Assembly (NCBI RefSeq): GCF_009176305.1
Contig: NZ_BLAJ01000002.1
Span: forward strand, 992,001 to 1,056,000
Source of the DNA: Martinezella dioscoreae
Lineage (GTDB): Bacteria; Pseudomonadota; Alphaproteobacteria; Rhizobiales; Rhizobiaceae
Direction of reading: 5' to 3'
Length of the DNA: 64,000 nt
Part shown: piece after piece, positions 27,600 to 38,232 of the stretch
How the letters are laid out: each line of letters starts with the position of its first letter
How positions within the stretch are numbered: position 1 is the stretch's first letter
Made by a program: the position numbers and the translations under genes
The notes under the pieces: model-generated
The model's input: the letters and a program-made list of their open reading frames with translations, nothing else
Databases searched by the model: none
Told to the model about the DNA's origin: nothing

Positions 27600-28369
27600 G
27601 AGAACACCGCCTTGCCGATGACGGGTGTCGATGGCACGGCCATGTCGCGCGGCTCCAGCATCCCGGCGCCAAATGCCTGCCTGCCGGCATCGATTGCCTT
27701 GGCGAAGGCTTCCGCCATCCCTGCCGGGTCACCGGCGCCGGCAACGGCCGTGTTCAGGAGCACGGCATCGAAGCCAAGTTCCATGACGGTCGCCGCATGC
27801 GACGGCCTGCCAATGCCGGCGTCCACGATCAGCGATACCTCGGGAAAATGTGCCCGCATCGAGCGCAGGGCGGAGAGGTTGAGCGGTCCCGCCGCCGTTC
27901 CGATTGGCGCGCACCAGGGCATCAGCACCTTGCATCCGGCTTCCAGCAGCCGCTCGGCGACGACAAGATCGTCCGTCGTATAGGGAAAGACCTCGAATCC
28001 CTCGGCGGCGAGGATTTTTGCCGCTTCCACCAGCGCGAAGACGTCGGGCTGCAGCGTATCGTGGTTGCCGATCACCTCGAGCTTGATCCAGTTGGTCCGA
28101 AACACTTCGCGCGCCATTTTCGCGGTCAGGACCGCCTCGGATACGCCGTGGCAGCCGGCGGTATTGGGAAGGATGCGAACGCCGAGTTCGCGAATCATCT
28201 CGAAGAATGCACCGCCATTGCGCCCGCCTGCCGTTTCCCTGCGCAGCGACACGGTGACGATCTCGGTTTGCGAACGTTTGACGGCTTCCGCCAGCATGGC
28301 CGGGGAGGGGTAGCGTGCCGTGCCGAGAAGAAGGCGTGATGCGATTTGGGTTCCATAGAGTTCAAGCAC
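27596..28369 (-). CDS. thiG: Thiazole synthase
   Basis: A 257-residue ThiG. The Schiff-base lysine is in WIKLEVIGN near residue 97. PNTAGC precedes it, and [17 protein letters not shown] and [12 protein letters not shown] form the phosphate site. It condenses dehydroglycine, deoxyxylulose phosphate and ThiS thiocarboxylate to the thiazole. It starts three bases after thiS. In this organism dehydroglycine should come from the neighbouring ThiO glycine oxidase rather than ThiH. Confidence 0.95.
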   Translation of the reverse strand: MLELYGTQIASRLLLGTARYPSPAMLAEAVKRSQTEIVTVSLRRETAGGRNGGAFFEMIRELGVRILPNTAGCHGVSEAVLTAKMAREVFRTNWIKLEVIGNHDTLQPDVFALVEAAKILAAEGFEVFPYTTDDLVVAERLLEAGCKVLMPWCAPIGTAAGPLNLSALRSMRAHFPEVSLIVDAGIGRPSHAATVMELGFDAVLLNTAVAGAGDPAGMAEAFAKAIDAGRQAFGAGMLEPRDMAVPSTPVIGKAVFS

Positions 28370-28372
28370 GGG

Positions 28373-28570
28373 TCAACCTCCTTGCATGGGCGTGAGGATT
28401 TCGATCCTGTCGTCGTCGGTCAGGGTATGGTCATCGCGCTCGTCGCTATGGATGAGCTCGCCGTTGACGGCGGTTGCCAGCCATTCCCCCTCATATTCGA
28501 GCGCAGTGAGAAGCTGCGAGAGCGTGGTTGCTTCGACAATCTGCGCTTCGCCGTTGATGATCAGGCGCAT
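28373..28570 (-). CDS. thiS: Sulfur carrier protein ThiS
   Basis: A 65-residue ubiquitin-like carrier ending in the required Gly-Gly (LTPMQGG), which is adenylated and thiocarboxylated. The N-terminus MRLIINGEAQIVEA is the usual first beta strand. It overlaps the thiO stop by 10 bases and sits directly before thiG, its reaction partner. No ThiF activating enzyme is encoded in the window. Confidence 0.93.
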   Translation of the reverse strand: MRLIINGEAQIVEATTLSQLLTALEYEGEWLATAVNGELIHSDERDDHTLTDDDRIEILTPMQGG

Positions 28571-29538
28571 TGGCGACTCCTTTCGTTGTGTCCGGAAAAG
28601 ACGAGATCGGCGGCTTTCTCGGCCATCGCCGGTGCCAGCAAGAAGCCGTGACGATAGAGGCCGTTGACGAATACCGTCCCTTCCTCGCGCGTGACGCGGG
28701 GAAGATTGTCAGGAAAGGCAGGTCGGATGCCGGCGTCTGTTTCGATCACGGCGGCTTCGGCAAAGGCCGGGTGCAGCGCATAGGCTGCATTCAGGAGCTC
28801 CATCAGCGAACGGGCGCTGATCGGCCCTTTGAAATCGGTCTCGATCATCGTCGCGCCGACCATGAACGGGCCGTTGCCGCGCGGCACGATATAGATGGGA
28901 AAACGCGGATGCAGCAGGCGGACGGGGCGCGAAAGCGAGACCTCGTCGCTTTGCAGATAGAGCATTTCGCCGCGCACGCCGCGCAAATCGCGGATGCGAC
29001 CGATGCTGGCAGCCCCCGTGCAGTCGACGATGTCGGAGAAGCTACCGTCATCCAGGTGTCCGTCGACAAAGGTGACGCCTTTTGCAGATAGATCGTCCTT
29101 CAATGATCGCAGGATCTCGCGGGGATCGAGATGCGCCTCCTGCGGAAAGAACAGGCCCAGGCGGAACCGGCCGGCAAGCGAAGGCTCAAGGGCGGCGATT
29201 TCGTCTTCGCCCACCCAGCGATGGCCTGTCGTGCGGCTGGCGAATCGCTTCAGCTCGTTTTGATCGCGGTTCGGCGCGACGACGAGCGTTCCGTTGCGGA
29301 CGACCTTGCCCGGCAGAATCGCGTCCCATCGATCGGCGGAATCACCCCCGCGCTCGAGCACAGCCTCATCGGCACTTTCCCGCTCGCACCATGGCGCCAG
29401 CATGCCGCCGGCAAGCCAGGAGGCGGCGCGATGAAAATTCCGGCTTGGATCCGAGATCGTGACCTCTGCTCCGCGCCGGATCAGCTCGTGAGCGACCGTG
29501 AGGCCGGCAACGCCGGCCCCTTTGATGAGGATGCGCAT
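28561..29538 (-). CDS. thiO: Glycine oxidase for thiazole synthesis
   Basis: A 325-residue FAD-dependent oxidase. The dinucleotide-binding motif GAGVAGLTVAHELIRRG is at the N-terminus. The DAO-family substrate domain follows, with GIRPAFPDNLPRV and NGLYRHGFLLAPAMA near the C-terminus. It supplies dehydroglycine for ThiG aerobically. The start MRILIKGAG lies one base after the thiC stop; a longer open frame upstream only shadows thiC. Confidence 0.92.
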   Translation of the reverse strand: MRILIKGAGVAGLTVAHELIRRGAEVTISDPSRNFHRAASWLAGGMLAPWCERESADEAVLERGGDSADRWDAILPGKVVRNGTLVVAPNRDQNELKRFASRTTGHRWVGEDEIAALEPSLAGRFRLGLFFPQEAHLDPREILRSLKDDLSAKGVTFVDGHLDDGSFSDIVDCTGAASIGRIRDLRGVRGEMLYLQSDEVSLSRPVRLLHPRFPIYIVPRGNGPFMVGATMIETDFKGPISARSLMELLNAAYALHPAFAEAAVIETDAGIRPAFPDNLPRVTREEGTVFVNGLYRHGFLLAPAMAEKAADLVFSGHNERSRQCA

Positions 29539-29539
29539 G

Positions 29540-31585
<2,046 letters not shown>

Positions 31586-31721
31586 ATGTCAAAAGGCTAT
31601 GCCTTACTCTTGTCCTCTGTCAACCCCGCAGCGGCGGTCGCATTTTCCGGGAGATTGACCATTGCCGCGCCCGTCGAATTGCAACTTTATCGTGCAGATC
31701 ATCGTGCGGACTTGCCGCGCC

Positions 31722-32465
31722 TTAGTAACGTGGTGTGGTATTGCCGACAAAGCGATGGGGGCCAGTATGGGACAGCTTGCTCGCGGTATCGAGCCAGATC
31801 TTGCCGCCGAGGGCGCGCCAGCGGTGACAGAAGGCGAAGTCCTCGCTGAGATAGATCCCCGTTCCCTCCTCGACCATGCATTCGAACAGGGCGTATTGGG
31901 TGCTGGGCGAGCGTTTGGTGCTGGGATAGGCATGGATTGCGTTGTAGCGCAGCTTCGGATAGGCCGCGATCATTCTTTCTATGACGTTGCGCTTGATCAG
32001 AAGCATGCCGGTGCCTGCATAGACGGCGCTGACGAAATCGCCATCACGCTCTGCAACCTGGCCGACAAGTGGCGTGCCGACATAGTGAAGTGCGGCTGCC
32101 GCAAGTGTTTCGCCGTCTGCTGAATTGATGCGGGCCGCCGTCTGCCAATCATAATCCTTGATCGGATACATGGCGGCGACCACATCCTTATCGGCTTCCA
32201 GAAGCCTCATGACCTGATCGGGCTCGAAGCTGATGTCGGCGTCGATGAAGAGCATATGGGTCGCCGTCGTATCGTTCAGGAAGGACGAGACAAGCGTGTT
32301 TCGGCTGCGGGTAATCAGGGCGTCATTGCCGAGCAGAGCCAGCGTCAGCTGTATGCCCGCCTGCGCTCCCGTCTGCATCAGTGAGAAAATGGACTGCATG
32401 TAGTCCTTGGTAACGAGGCCGCCGAAGCAGGGGGTCGCTATGAAGATCAGCCGGTTCTCATTCAT
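31722..32465 (-). CDS. Glycosyltransferase-like protein (GT-A fold)
   Basis: A 247-residue soluble protein. HMLFIDADISFEPDQVMRLL near residue 70 contains the Asp-X-Asp of GT-A nucleotide-sugar transferases. IFIATPCFGG at the N-terminus and EDFAFCHRWRALGGKIWLD near the C-terminus resemble the GT2/Anp1-like group in rhizobia. There is no membrane anchor. It is a single gene; acceptor and sugar are unknown. Confidence 0.7.
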   Translation of the reverse strand: MNENRLIFIATPCFGGLVTKDYMQSIFSLMQTGAQAGIQLTLALLGNDALITRSRNTLVSSFLNDTTATHMLFIDADISFEPDQVMRLLEADKDVVAAMYPIKDYDWQTAARINSADGETLAAAALHYVGTPLVGQVAERDGDFVSAVYAGTGMLLIKRNVIERMIAAYPKLRYNAIHAYPSTKRSPSTQYALFECMVEEGTGIYLSEDFAFCHRWRALGGKIWLDTASKLSHTGPHRFVGNTTPRY

Positions 32466-32509
32466 TCGCGATTTTCCCTCTCCGATGGCGCGAGTCGCCG
32501 GAATCTAGG

Positions 32510-32549
32510 AAAATTCAATATTTCTGTGTGTAGCGAATTATTGAATTTT
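32510..32549. repeat. AT-rich inverted repeat upstream of the glycosyltransferase gene
   Basis: AAAATTCAATA at 32510-32520 and its exact complement TATTGAATTTT at 32539-32549 are separated by 18 bases. It begins 45 bases before the start of the leftward gene. It may be an operator or a leader hairpin. Confidence 0.6.
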
Positions 32550-33070
32550 ATTGCTGATCTTTGCTCAAGCCGACCGGTCATTATGCCGTGGAATTCGCGA
32601 TGGCCATATCATGACCAGATTGGGCTGCCACGGTCGTCATCGACCGCCGACATCGCGGTGGCCCTAGATGCGGTGACAGCCCTGACTGGTAGGCGTTCTC
32701 GTGAACAGGGACATCTTTGCGATCCCTACCTGTCCCGCCATGGCCTGCGGTCGCGAGTTGCATTTAAGCAACAGAGGCCAAGACTAACGCCCCAGCGCCC
32801 TTCATATAATTGACAAACATACGGGCTGTTTGTAAATCCAATACAGGACATAAGTTGTCTTACGGTCGAGCAATCGGCCGGATCGGTAGAGGCATTTCAA
32901 AACCTTTTACCGCGGGGGTAATCATGAAGGTTCGAGGGGACTCAAGCCAACATCAGGTGCGTATTTGCCGGGCTGCCCGGTCGTGTTTAGACCAAGCCGA
33001 TCCCCAGGGCAGTGTTCCAGTTTTGCGCTCGCGGTAAAATAGAAATGCATAATACAACCAGGAGTTTAAA
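32550..33070. other. Long leader region before the porin gene
   Basis: No convincing gene is seen in this stretch. TTGACA at 32810 with TAAATC 17 bases on is a weak promoter candidate. AGGAG lies five bases before the porin ATG at 33071. Porin genes in rhizobia often have long regulated leaders, and a small RNA here cannot be excluded by eye. Confidence 0.4.
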
Positions 33071-34162
33071 ATGAACATCAAGAGCCTTCTTCTCGGCTCC
33101 GCTGCTGCTCTGGCAGCAGTATCCGGTGCCCACGCAGCAGACGCGATCGTCGCCGCTGAGCCGGAGCCGCTGGAATACGTTCGCATCTGCGACGCATACG
33201 GTGCTGGCTACTTCTTCATTCCGGGCACGGAAACCTGCCTCAAGATCGGCGGCCGCGTCCGTACCGAAGGCGAATGGTACGATGCCTACAACCCGAACAG
33301 CAAGAACGGTACGCTCTGGCATACCCGCGCCGAGCTGAGCGTCGATACCGCGACCGACACCGAATATGGCCCGCTGAAGACCAACACGGTCATCCGTTGG
33401 GACTGGAACGACGGCAACTCGACCTCCACCAAGCTGCTGTTCGCCAACATCAGCCTCGGCGGTTTCCTGGTCGGTAAGGCCGATTCGCAGTATAACTACT
33501 ACATCGGCTATGCCGGCGACGTCATCAACGACGACGTGATCTATGACGGCCCGTACGAACTCAACCAGTTGACCTACACCTACGATGCCGGCAATGGCTT
33601 CACGGCTGTCGTCTCGGTTGAAGACTCGAACTCCAGCGGCTCCGGCGCCTCCTACGGCTCAAGCTGGTGGTCTGACGACAAGGGCAACCACTACGCTCCT
33701 GACGTCGTTGCCGGTGCCGGCTTCAAGTCTGGCGCATGGGGCTTCAAGGTCGTCGGCGGTTATGACTCCATCGTCGAAGAAGGCGCCATCAAGGCTCGCG
33801 TCGACGCTGACTTCGGTACCTTCTCGGCCTTCTTGATGGGCGGCTGGAACACGGACGGCGACAAGCTGAACAAGTACGCCGGCACCAACCTCGATCGTTC
33901 GGCTTGCCCTGTTAACGATGAATCGAAGTGCGGCTGGGGTGACTGGGCTGTTTGGGGCGGCGTTGGCGTTCCGATCAACGAAAAGCTGAAGTGGAACCTC
34001 CAGCTCGCCTACACCGACTCGAAGATTTTTGCCGCTACCACGAACGTCAAGTGGAACCCGGTCAAGAACCTGCTCATCGAGCCGGAAGTCTCCTACACCA
34101 ACTTCGATTCTGTGAACCAGGATCAGTGGGCTGGTATCCTGCGCTTCGAGCGTAGCTTCTAA
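33071..34162 (+). CDS. ropA: Outer-membrane porin, RopA / Porin_2 family
   Basis: A 363-residue porin. The signal peptide is MNIKSLLLGSAAALAAVSGA, cleaved before the ADAIVAAEPEP that begins rhizobial porins. PEPLEYVRICDAYGAGYFFIPG and CLKIGGRVR are family hallmarks. Alternating aromatic strands end with the C-terminal FERSF needed for outer-membrane assembly. Codon use is strongly biased (AAC, GGC, GTC), suggesting high expression. It is monocistronic, with hairpins after the stop. A general diffusion pore is expected. Confidence 0.93.
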   Translation: MNIKSLLLGSAAALAAVSGAHAADAIVAAEPEPLEYVRICDAYGAGYFFIPGTETCLKIGGRVRTEGEWYDAYNPNSKNGTLWHTRAELSVDTATDTEYGPLKTNTVIRWDWNDGNSTSTKLLFANISLGGFLVGKADSQYNYYIGYAGDVINDDVIYDGPYELNQLTYTYDAGNGFTAVVSVEDSNSSGSGASYGSSWWSDDKGNHYAPDVVAGAGFKSGAWGFKVVGGYDSIVEEGAIKARVDADFGTFSAFLMGGWNTDGDKLNKYAGTNLDRSACPVNDESKCGWGDWAVWGGVGVPINEKLKWNLQLAYTDSKIFAATTNVKWNPVKNLLIEPEVSYTNFDSVNQDQWAGILRFERSF

Positions 34163-34171
34163 TATTGAATT

Positions 34172-34224
34172 ACCCGGCTTAGCGCCGGGTATGAGAAGCC
34201 TGACGTTCCAATCCGTCAGGCTTC
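34172..34224 (+). terminator. Tandem hairpins after the porin gene
   Basis: ACCCGG and CCGGGT (34172-34190) form the first stem. GAAGCCTGACG and CGTCAGGCTTC (34194-34224) form a second, perfect 11-base stem followed by TTCC. They may protect the 3' end of an abundant mRNA as well as slow polymerase. Confidence 0.6.
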
Positions 34225-34255
34225 TTCCATCGATCGGTTGACCTCCGATCAAAGC

Positions 34256-34290
34256 AAAGGATCTGGCTTTCCCTCCGGATCCTTTTTTAT
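34256..34290 (+). terminator. Rho-independent terminator of the porin transcript
   Basis: AAAGGATC pairs with GATCCTTT around a 14-base loop and runs into a T-rich tail (six Ts, then ATTT). It lies about 95 bases after the porin stop, before the convergent TetR gene. Confidence 0.75.
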
Positions 34291-34397
34291 TTCCAGCTTT
34301 TGGCAATCGATTCAGCGCCCAGCAGAAGCTTAAGGCCGTTATCGTTGGTTCTCTTCACTTCAGAAGGGAAAACCGCTGTCTGCTTTTTCCGATATCG

Positions 34398-35039
34398 TCA
34401 CATCGCGGTAATTGCCAGTTCCTGCGTCTGTGCCAGCGGGAACCAGGTCTTTAGCACCATCCTTATGAACATCTGTCCACACGGGACCAGTTCGAAACTG
34501 CCCCGGTCGAGCGTCCATTCGGTGATCAGGCCGCCGATGACCGCTGTCAGAGCGGAAGCAGCCGTATCCGGCGTCCACGGAGCCGGAAGCTTCGTCTTTT
34601 CATCCATCAGGGTGAAAATGCGTTCGAAATTTTCATGCATGTCGTGCCGGAACGAGCTCGCCCGGCTTGTCGTCCCGTCGCAAAATGCCATGTCGAGATG
34701 CATCATCACCTTCAACATGCTGCGCTTGCGCGGATCACCGTGAACGTCGTCGAATATCGCAGCTATCGTATCGGCAATCAGGTCGAGTGGATTGGGCGGC
34801 AGCTCCTTGGACATTCGCTCCGCCAATTCCTGAAACGGCTGCTGGGCCTCGTCGCGAATCGCGAACATCAACCCCTGCTTGTTCTTGAAATGCCAGTGTA
34901 CTGCCCCCCGCGTGACACCGGCGGCTGCGGCTATCTCTTCCAGGCTGACATTCTCGTAGCCTTTGTCGAGGAACAAAGCCTTTGCAGACTGCAAAATCTC
35001 GCTCCTCGTTTCCGCCGCCTCCTCCTTAGTTCGCCTCAT
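34398..35039 (-). CDS. TetR/AcrR-family repressor (TtgR/AcrR-like)
   Basis: A 213-residue TetR regulator starting MRRTKEEAAETRSEILQSA, the signature of the AcrR/TtgR/AmeR group that controls RND multidrug pumps. The helix-turn-helix is VSLEEIAAAAGVTRGAVHWHF. The ligand-binding domain follows from about residue 80. No efflux pump is adjacent: the porin is convergent, and an EF-hand gene lies upstream across 452 bases. The target is therefore unknown. Confidence 0.9.
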   Translation of the reverse strand: MRRTKEEAAETRSEILQSAKALFLDKGYENVSLEEIAAAAGVTRGAVHWHFKNKQGLMFAIRDEAQQPFQELAERMSKELPPNPLDLIADTIAAIFDDVHGDPRKRSMLKVMMHLDMAFCDGTTSRASSFRHDMHENFERIFTLMDEKTKLPAPWTPDTAASALTAVIGGLITEWTLDRGSFELVPCGQMFIRMVLKTWFPLAQTQELAITAM

Positions 35040-35491
35040 TCACCTCTCCACAGAAACCGATGTTCAAGCTGTGCCCCTCTTCTTGATATTCTTTATCCAT
35101 CAATGCCGCTCAGTGCTGGAGCCCATATACCAGCAATGCTCAACAGAGTGGCGGAATTTATATATTCCCTAAAAATCGAGGAAGGAAATCGCAACAGGAT
35201 GTTTTCGTCAAGCGTCTATAAGCCACGCGCAAGTTTCCTTGTGCAATTTCCCCGCGTTGGGAAGTGAAAATCGAAATGTGCAGATGCCGATATAGCCATG
35301 ATGGCGACATACATATTGCTGGGGTGATCCCGGGTACGCCTGCTCTGGAAAAGATGCATCGGTCAAGTTGGGGCGCAAGATGCGTTTGATCGGCGGCGTT
35401 CGCAAGTCCATCCGCACATATCGATTGTGTTCAAGTCGCGTACGCATAAGCCATCTGAGTTCCTCTCAACGCTCGTATCTGGAGGCCCCCA
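35040..35491. other. Divergent intergenic region, no gene seen
   Basis: 452 bases between the leftward TetR gene and the rightward EF-hand gene. Short open frames here lack ribosome sites and are not believed. It should hold both promoters. GGAGG lies seven bases before the EF-hand ATG. I see no clear long palindrome. Confidence 0.5.
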
Positions 35492-36325
35492 ATGACGAGC
35501 ATCTACTCGATCTCATCGAGCAATTATTATCAATACCAGACCTCGCGCTCGACAGCGTCGACGGCTGACGATTCTATCGCATCCCTGCTGTCCGACAGCT
35601 CCTCCGGTAATTCGTCGGGCAGTTCTTCCGGCACGAATTCCTCTTCGTCTTCGGACGATCAGTCTCAGATCGCTTCGGCAGAACAGCTCGTCGCGCAGCT
35701 GATGAACATGATTCTCAATCTGCAGGCCGGCATCGGCAGCGATAATTCGACATCGGACTCCGACAGCAACTCCACCAGTTCGACGTCAAGTACTCAGCAG
35801 ACTTCCGCAACCGGTAGCCAGGATGGCAGCCAAAGCGACATGATCAGCGCTATGGACACCAATGGCGACGGCAATATCAGCGAAGCGGAATTCGTGGCCG
35901 CACGCCCGTCGGAGGTCAGCGAAACCCAGGCGCAACAATTGTTCCAGAGCTTCGACACCGACAATACAGGTTCTCTCACCGAGGCGCAGCTCGCAAAAGC
36001 CATGCAGGCAGGCCATCACGGCCGTCCCGCACCGGGCGACGGGCAGATGAGCGAGGACGATCTCTCCACTGCATTTTCCTCCATGGACACGGACGGCGAC
36101 GGTAGCGTCAGCGAATCCGAATTCGTGGCCGCCCGTCCTTCCGATGTAAGCGAGGACCAGGCAACATCGCTGTTCAAGAGCCTCGACACGTCCGGCGCCG
36201 GATCCTTGACGCAGAGCCAGTTCGAGCAGGCCATGAAGGCGCAGCAACCGCAGATGCCGGATTTCGGAAGCTTCTACGCGAACAATGAACAGGATCTGAC
36301 GACGAGCGACTTATTGACGCTCTGA
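35492..36325 (+). CDS. EF-hand calcium-binding protein with serine-rich N-terminus
   Basis: A 277-residue acidic protein. Residues 1-110 are low-complexity Ser/Thr/Asp-rich with no Sec signal peptide. Residues 115-260 hold four EF-hand loops in two pairs: DTNGDGNISEAEF and DTDNTGSLTEAQL, then DTDGDGSVSESEF and DTSGAGSLTQSQF. The first and third are canonical; the second and fourth lack some ligands. The pairs are clearly an internal duplication (both contain EFVAARPS). It recalls the secreted calsymin CasA of Rhizobium etli, but orthology is unproven. The sigma-factor cluster lies downstream on the same strand. Confidence 0.85.
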   Translation: MTSIYSISSSNYYQYQTSRSTASTADDSIASLLSDSSSGNSSGSSSGTNSSSSSDDQSQIASAEQLVAQLMNMILNLQAGIGSDNSTSDSDSNSTSSTSSTQQTSATGSQDGSQSDMISAMDTNGDGNISEAEFVAARPSEVSETQAQQLFQSFDTDNTGSLTEAQLAKAMQAGHHGRPAPGDGQMSEDDLSTAFSSMDTDGDGSVSESEFVAARPSDVSEDQATSLFKSLDTSGAGSLTQSQFEQAMKAQQPQMPDFGSFYANNEQDLTTSDLLTL

Positions 36326-36687
36326 TCGAGCCTGAACTTTCGCATTTCATCATGCGAAGTGCCGGCAAGCCCCGGGCAGGGAAGGTTGAAACTCCCGCCT
36401 CCGGGCGAGCCGGCTCTTTGTTTTTGCCTGATATTTTACCCGATAGATGCCTTTTGGGCTCGAAAAGAAAATTCGAAAACCTTCGACATGAAAGCGACGG
36501 AATTCGGCAAGTGCGGCGTTCAATCCTTGTGAGCCTGTGTTTGATGTCGAAGGATGATACGCTGACCGAGATGCTGCGATCTAAGTGGCGCCGCTTGCCG
36601 AAGTTGACGGCGAGGCAGGATTTGCCGGCCGAGAGTCCCGAGGCCCCGGTGTCATGGCGGTATCGCAGGAAACTGGAGCGGTAGCGA
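36326..36687. other. Intergenic region before the ECF sigma operon
   Basis: 362 bases without a credible gene. TTCGCA and TGCGAA (36337-36356) form a small stem just after the EF-hand stop, and CGCC/GGCG plus AGCCGGCT is followed by CTTTGTTTTT near 36415, a possible terminator. An open frame at 36352-36684 has no ribosome site or recognisable motif. Confidence 0.4.
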
Positions 36688-37266
36688 TTGTCGATGAAAT
36701 GGGATCGCGCGCCCAAGAGTGGCGACCCTGATGAGGACCTGCTCGGTCGCATCGCTGCGGGCGATGTTCCGGCGATGCGCATGATGATAACACGGCAGTT
36801 GCCGCGCATCGTTGCCGTGGCAACCCGCATGCTCGGTGATGCGACCGAGGCAGAGGATGTAGCGCAGGAAACATTCCTGCGCGTCTGGCGCAATGCGGGC
36901 GGCTGGCGCCAGGGCAATGCCCGCTTCAGCACCTGGGTGCACCGCGTAGCGACCAACCTTTGTTATGATCGCCTGCGGCGTCGCAAAGACGTTCTTGCCG
37001 AGCATCCACCCGATGTCGAGTATGAAGGGCCGGCGCCGGATGCGGGCTTGATGAGCGAGGACGATCCGTCCAGGCGCGTGGAACGGGCCATGCAGATGAT
37101 CGCGCCCAGGCAGCGCGAAGCGATCATTCTGGTTTACTATCAGGCGCTGTCGAATGCCGAGGCAGCTGAGATCATGGACGTCAGCGTCGACGCACTGGAA
37201 AGCCTGCTTGCGCGTGGAAGGCGCTCCTTGCAGGCGCTTTTGTTGAAGGATGAGGGCGATGGTTGA
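36688..37266 (+). CDS. ECF-type RNA polymerase sigma factor
   Basis: A 192-residue group IV sigma factor. Region 2 is at residues 30-100 (ATRMLGDATEAEDVAQETFLRVWR, quoted in parts: DATEAEDVAQETF, RVWRNAGGW). Region 4 is at 130-185 (APRQREAIILVYYQAL, NAEAAEIMDVSVDALESLL). GGAG lies nine bases before a TTG start; an ATG six bases later is the alternative. It overlaps the next gene by eight bases and heads a five-gene same-strand run. By analogy it controls its own operon; no promoter was confidently found. Confidence 0.88.
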   Translation: MSMKWDRAPKSGDPDEDLLGRIAAGDVPAMRMMITRQLPRIVAVATRMLGDATEAEDVAQETFLRVWRNAGGWRQGNARFSTWVHRVATNLCYDRLRRRKDVLAEHPPDVEYEGPAPDAGLMSEDDPSRRVERAMQMIAPRQREAIILVYYQALSNAEAAEIMDVSVDALESLLARGRRSLQALLLKDEGDG

Positions 37267-37711
37267 GAATATCGCGGGTCCGATGAATGCCGATCGCTTT
37301 GAAGCGCTGACCGCGGCCTATGGCGGCGATATCGGCCGATGGCCGCAGGCTGAGCGGGCGGCCGCTCGGGATTTTGCCAAGAGCTCCACCGCCGCCGAAA
37401 CGCTTGCGCGCGCGGCCGATCTGGATGCGTTGCTCGATACCTACGTCGTCAAGCCTCGCCATGCCGGCCTTGAAGAGCGAATTCTCGCAAAGCTCGTTCG
37501 CCGCCTGACGATAAGAAACTGGTTCCGCTTCGGCTCGGCCGGCATCGGCCTCGTGGGGGTCGGCATAGCCGGCGCGCTTGCCGGCAGCATCGCCATCGCC
37601 GTCTTGGCCCCGAGCTTGACGTCCGATACCTCAGTCGTCTCCGACGGAACCGCGACCATGTTCGGCGATATAGGGCCGGACGCGGGTGCAGCACAGCAGG
37701 ACAGCCAATGA
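37259..37711 (+). CDS. One-TM membrane protein, probable anti-sigma factor
   Basis: A 150-residue protein with a cytoplasmic N-terminal half (FEALTAAYGGDIGRWP, ERAAARDFAKSS) and one membrane helix around residues 92-118 (GIGLVGVGIAGALAGSIAIA). A short periplasmic tail follows. It starts inside the sigma gene and its end overlaps the CnrX-like gene by four bases. The position between an ECF sigma factor and a CnrX-like protein fits a CnrY-style membrane anti-sigma. It has no zinc-binding HxxxCxxC motif. The role is inferred from context. Confidence 0.65.
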   Translation: MVENIAGPMNADRFEALTAAYGGDIGRWPQAERAAARDFAKSSTAAETLARAADLDALLDTYVVKPRHAGLEERILAKLVRRLTIRNWFRFGSAGIGLVGVGIAGALAGSIAIAVLAPSLTSDTSVVSDGTATMFGDIGPDAGAAQQDSQ

Positions 37712-38157
37712 CGGAACGCAGCTTTCGAATAGTGGTCATTTTTCTTTTGGTGCTGAATACGTTCCTGGTCGGAGCGTTGGCCGGTGGCGGGCTGACATGG
37801 ATCCGCAAGACGCAGGCGCGGGCCGGAATGATGCCGCTCGCCGGCGAGCAATTGCCTTCGGCGAAGAAGAAGGCTCTGCGCGCTGCGCTCAACGAAGCCC
37901 GCAAGGACGAACGTCAGATCATTCTCGAGGCACAACAGGCCAAGGTCGACGCCGCCTCCATTCTTGGGCAGCCGACGTTGGATAAAGAGGCGCTCTCGGC
38001 CGCGCTGGCGAGGGCGCGCGATGCCGATATCGCCTTGAGGGCGAAGCTGGAGCAGCGTGCCGTCGATTTTGCGGCAGGGCTTTCCTACGACGAGCGTCGG
38101 GCGCTGGCGGAAAGCCTGGTCCGCCGCAGCATGCCTAAAGCCGCTGCCACAAAATGA
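37708..38157 (+). CDS. CnrX-like membrane-anchored periplasmic protein lacking His and Cys
   Basis: A 149-residue protein. Residues 8-30 are an uncleaved membrane anchor (VVIFLLVLNTFLVGALAGGG). The rest is a charged all-helical periplasmic domain with a long central helix pair (RAALNEARKDERQIILEAQQ, ALARARDADIALRAKLEQRA). The shape matches the periplasmic heavy-metal sensor group (CnrX, NccX, ZraP). However, the sequence contains no histidine and no cysteine, the residues CnrX uses to bind nickel and cobalt. It is more likely a stress or envelope sensor, or a chaperone, than a classical metal sensor. Confidence 0.7.
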   Translation: MTERSFRIVVIFLLVLNTFLVGALAGGGLTWIRKTQARAGMMPLAGEQLPSAKKKALRAALNEARKDERQIILEAQQAKVDAASILGQPTLDKEALSAALARARDADIALRAKLEQRAVDFAAGLSYDERRALAESLVRRSMPKAAATK

Positions 38158-38232
38158 TCACACTTGCCGAGCGACGGATCGAAACCAGGCCTGCGTTAAA
38201 GGAGCATGTTTGATGCAGGAGTTGGCAAGGCC

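Noticed and set aside
34635..35267. 210-codon plus-strand frame opposite the TetR gene
   Set aside because: Overlaps a TetR gene with a clear helix-turn-helix on the other strand.
35208..35447. 79-codon minus-strand frame in the TetR-EF-hand gap
   Set aside because: No ribosome site or family features; likely chance.
36352..36684. 110-codon plus-strand frame between the EF-hand and sigma genes
   Set aside because: No ribosome site, basic low-complexity composition and no recognisable motif; considered noncoding.
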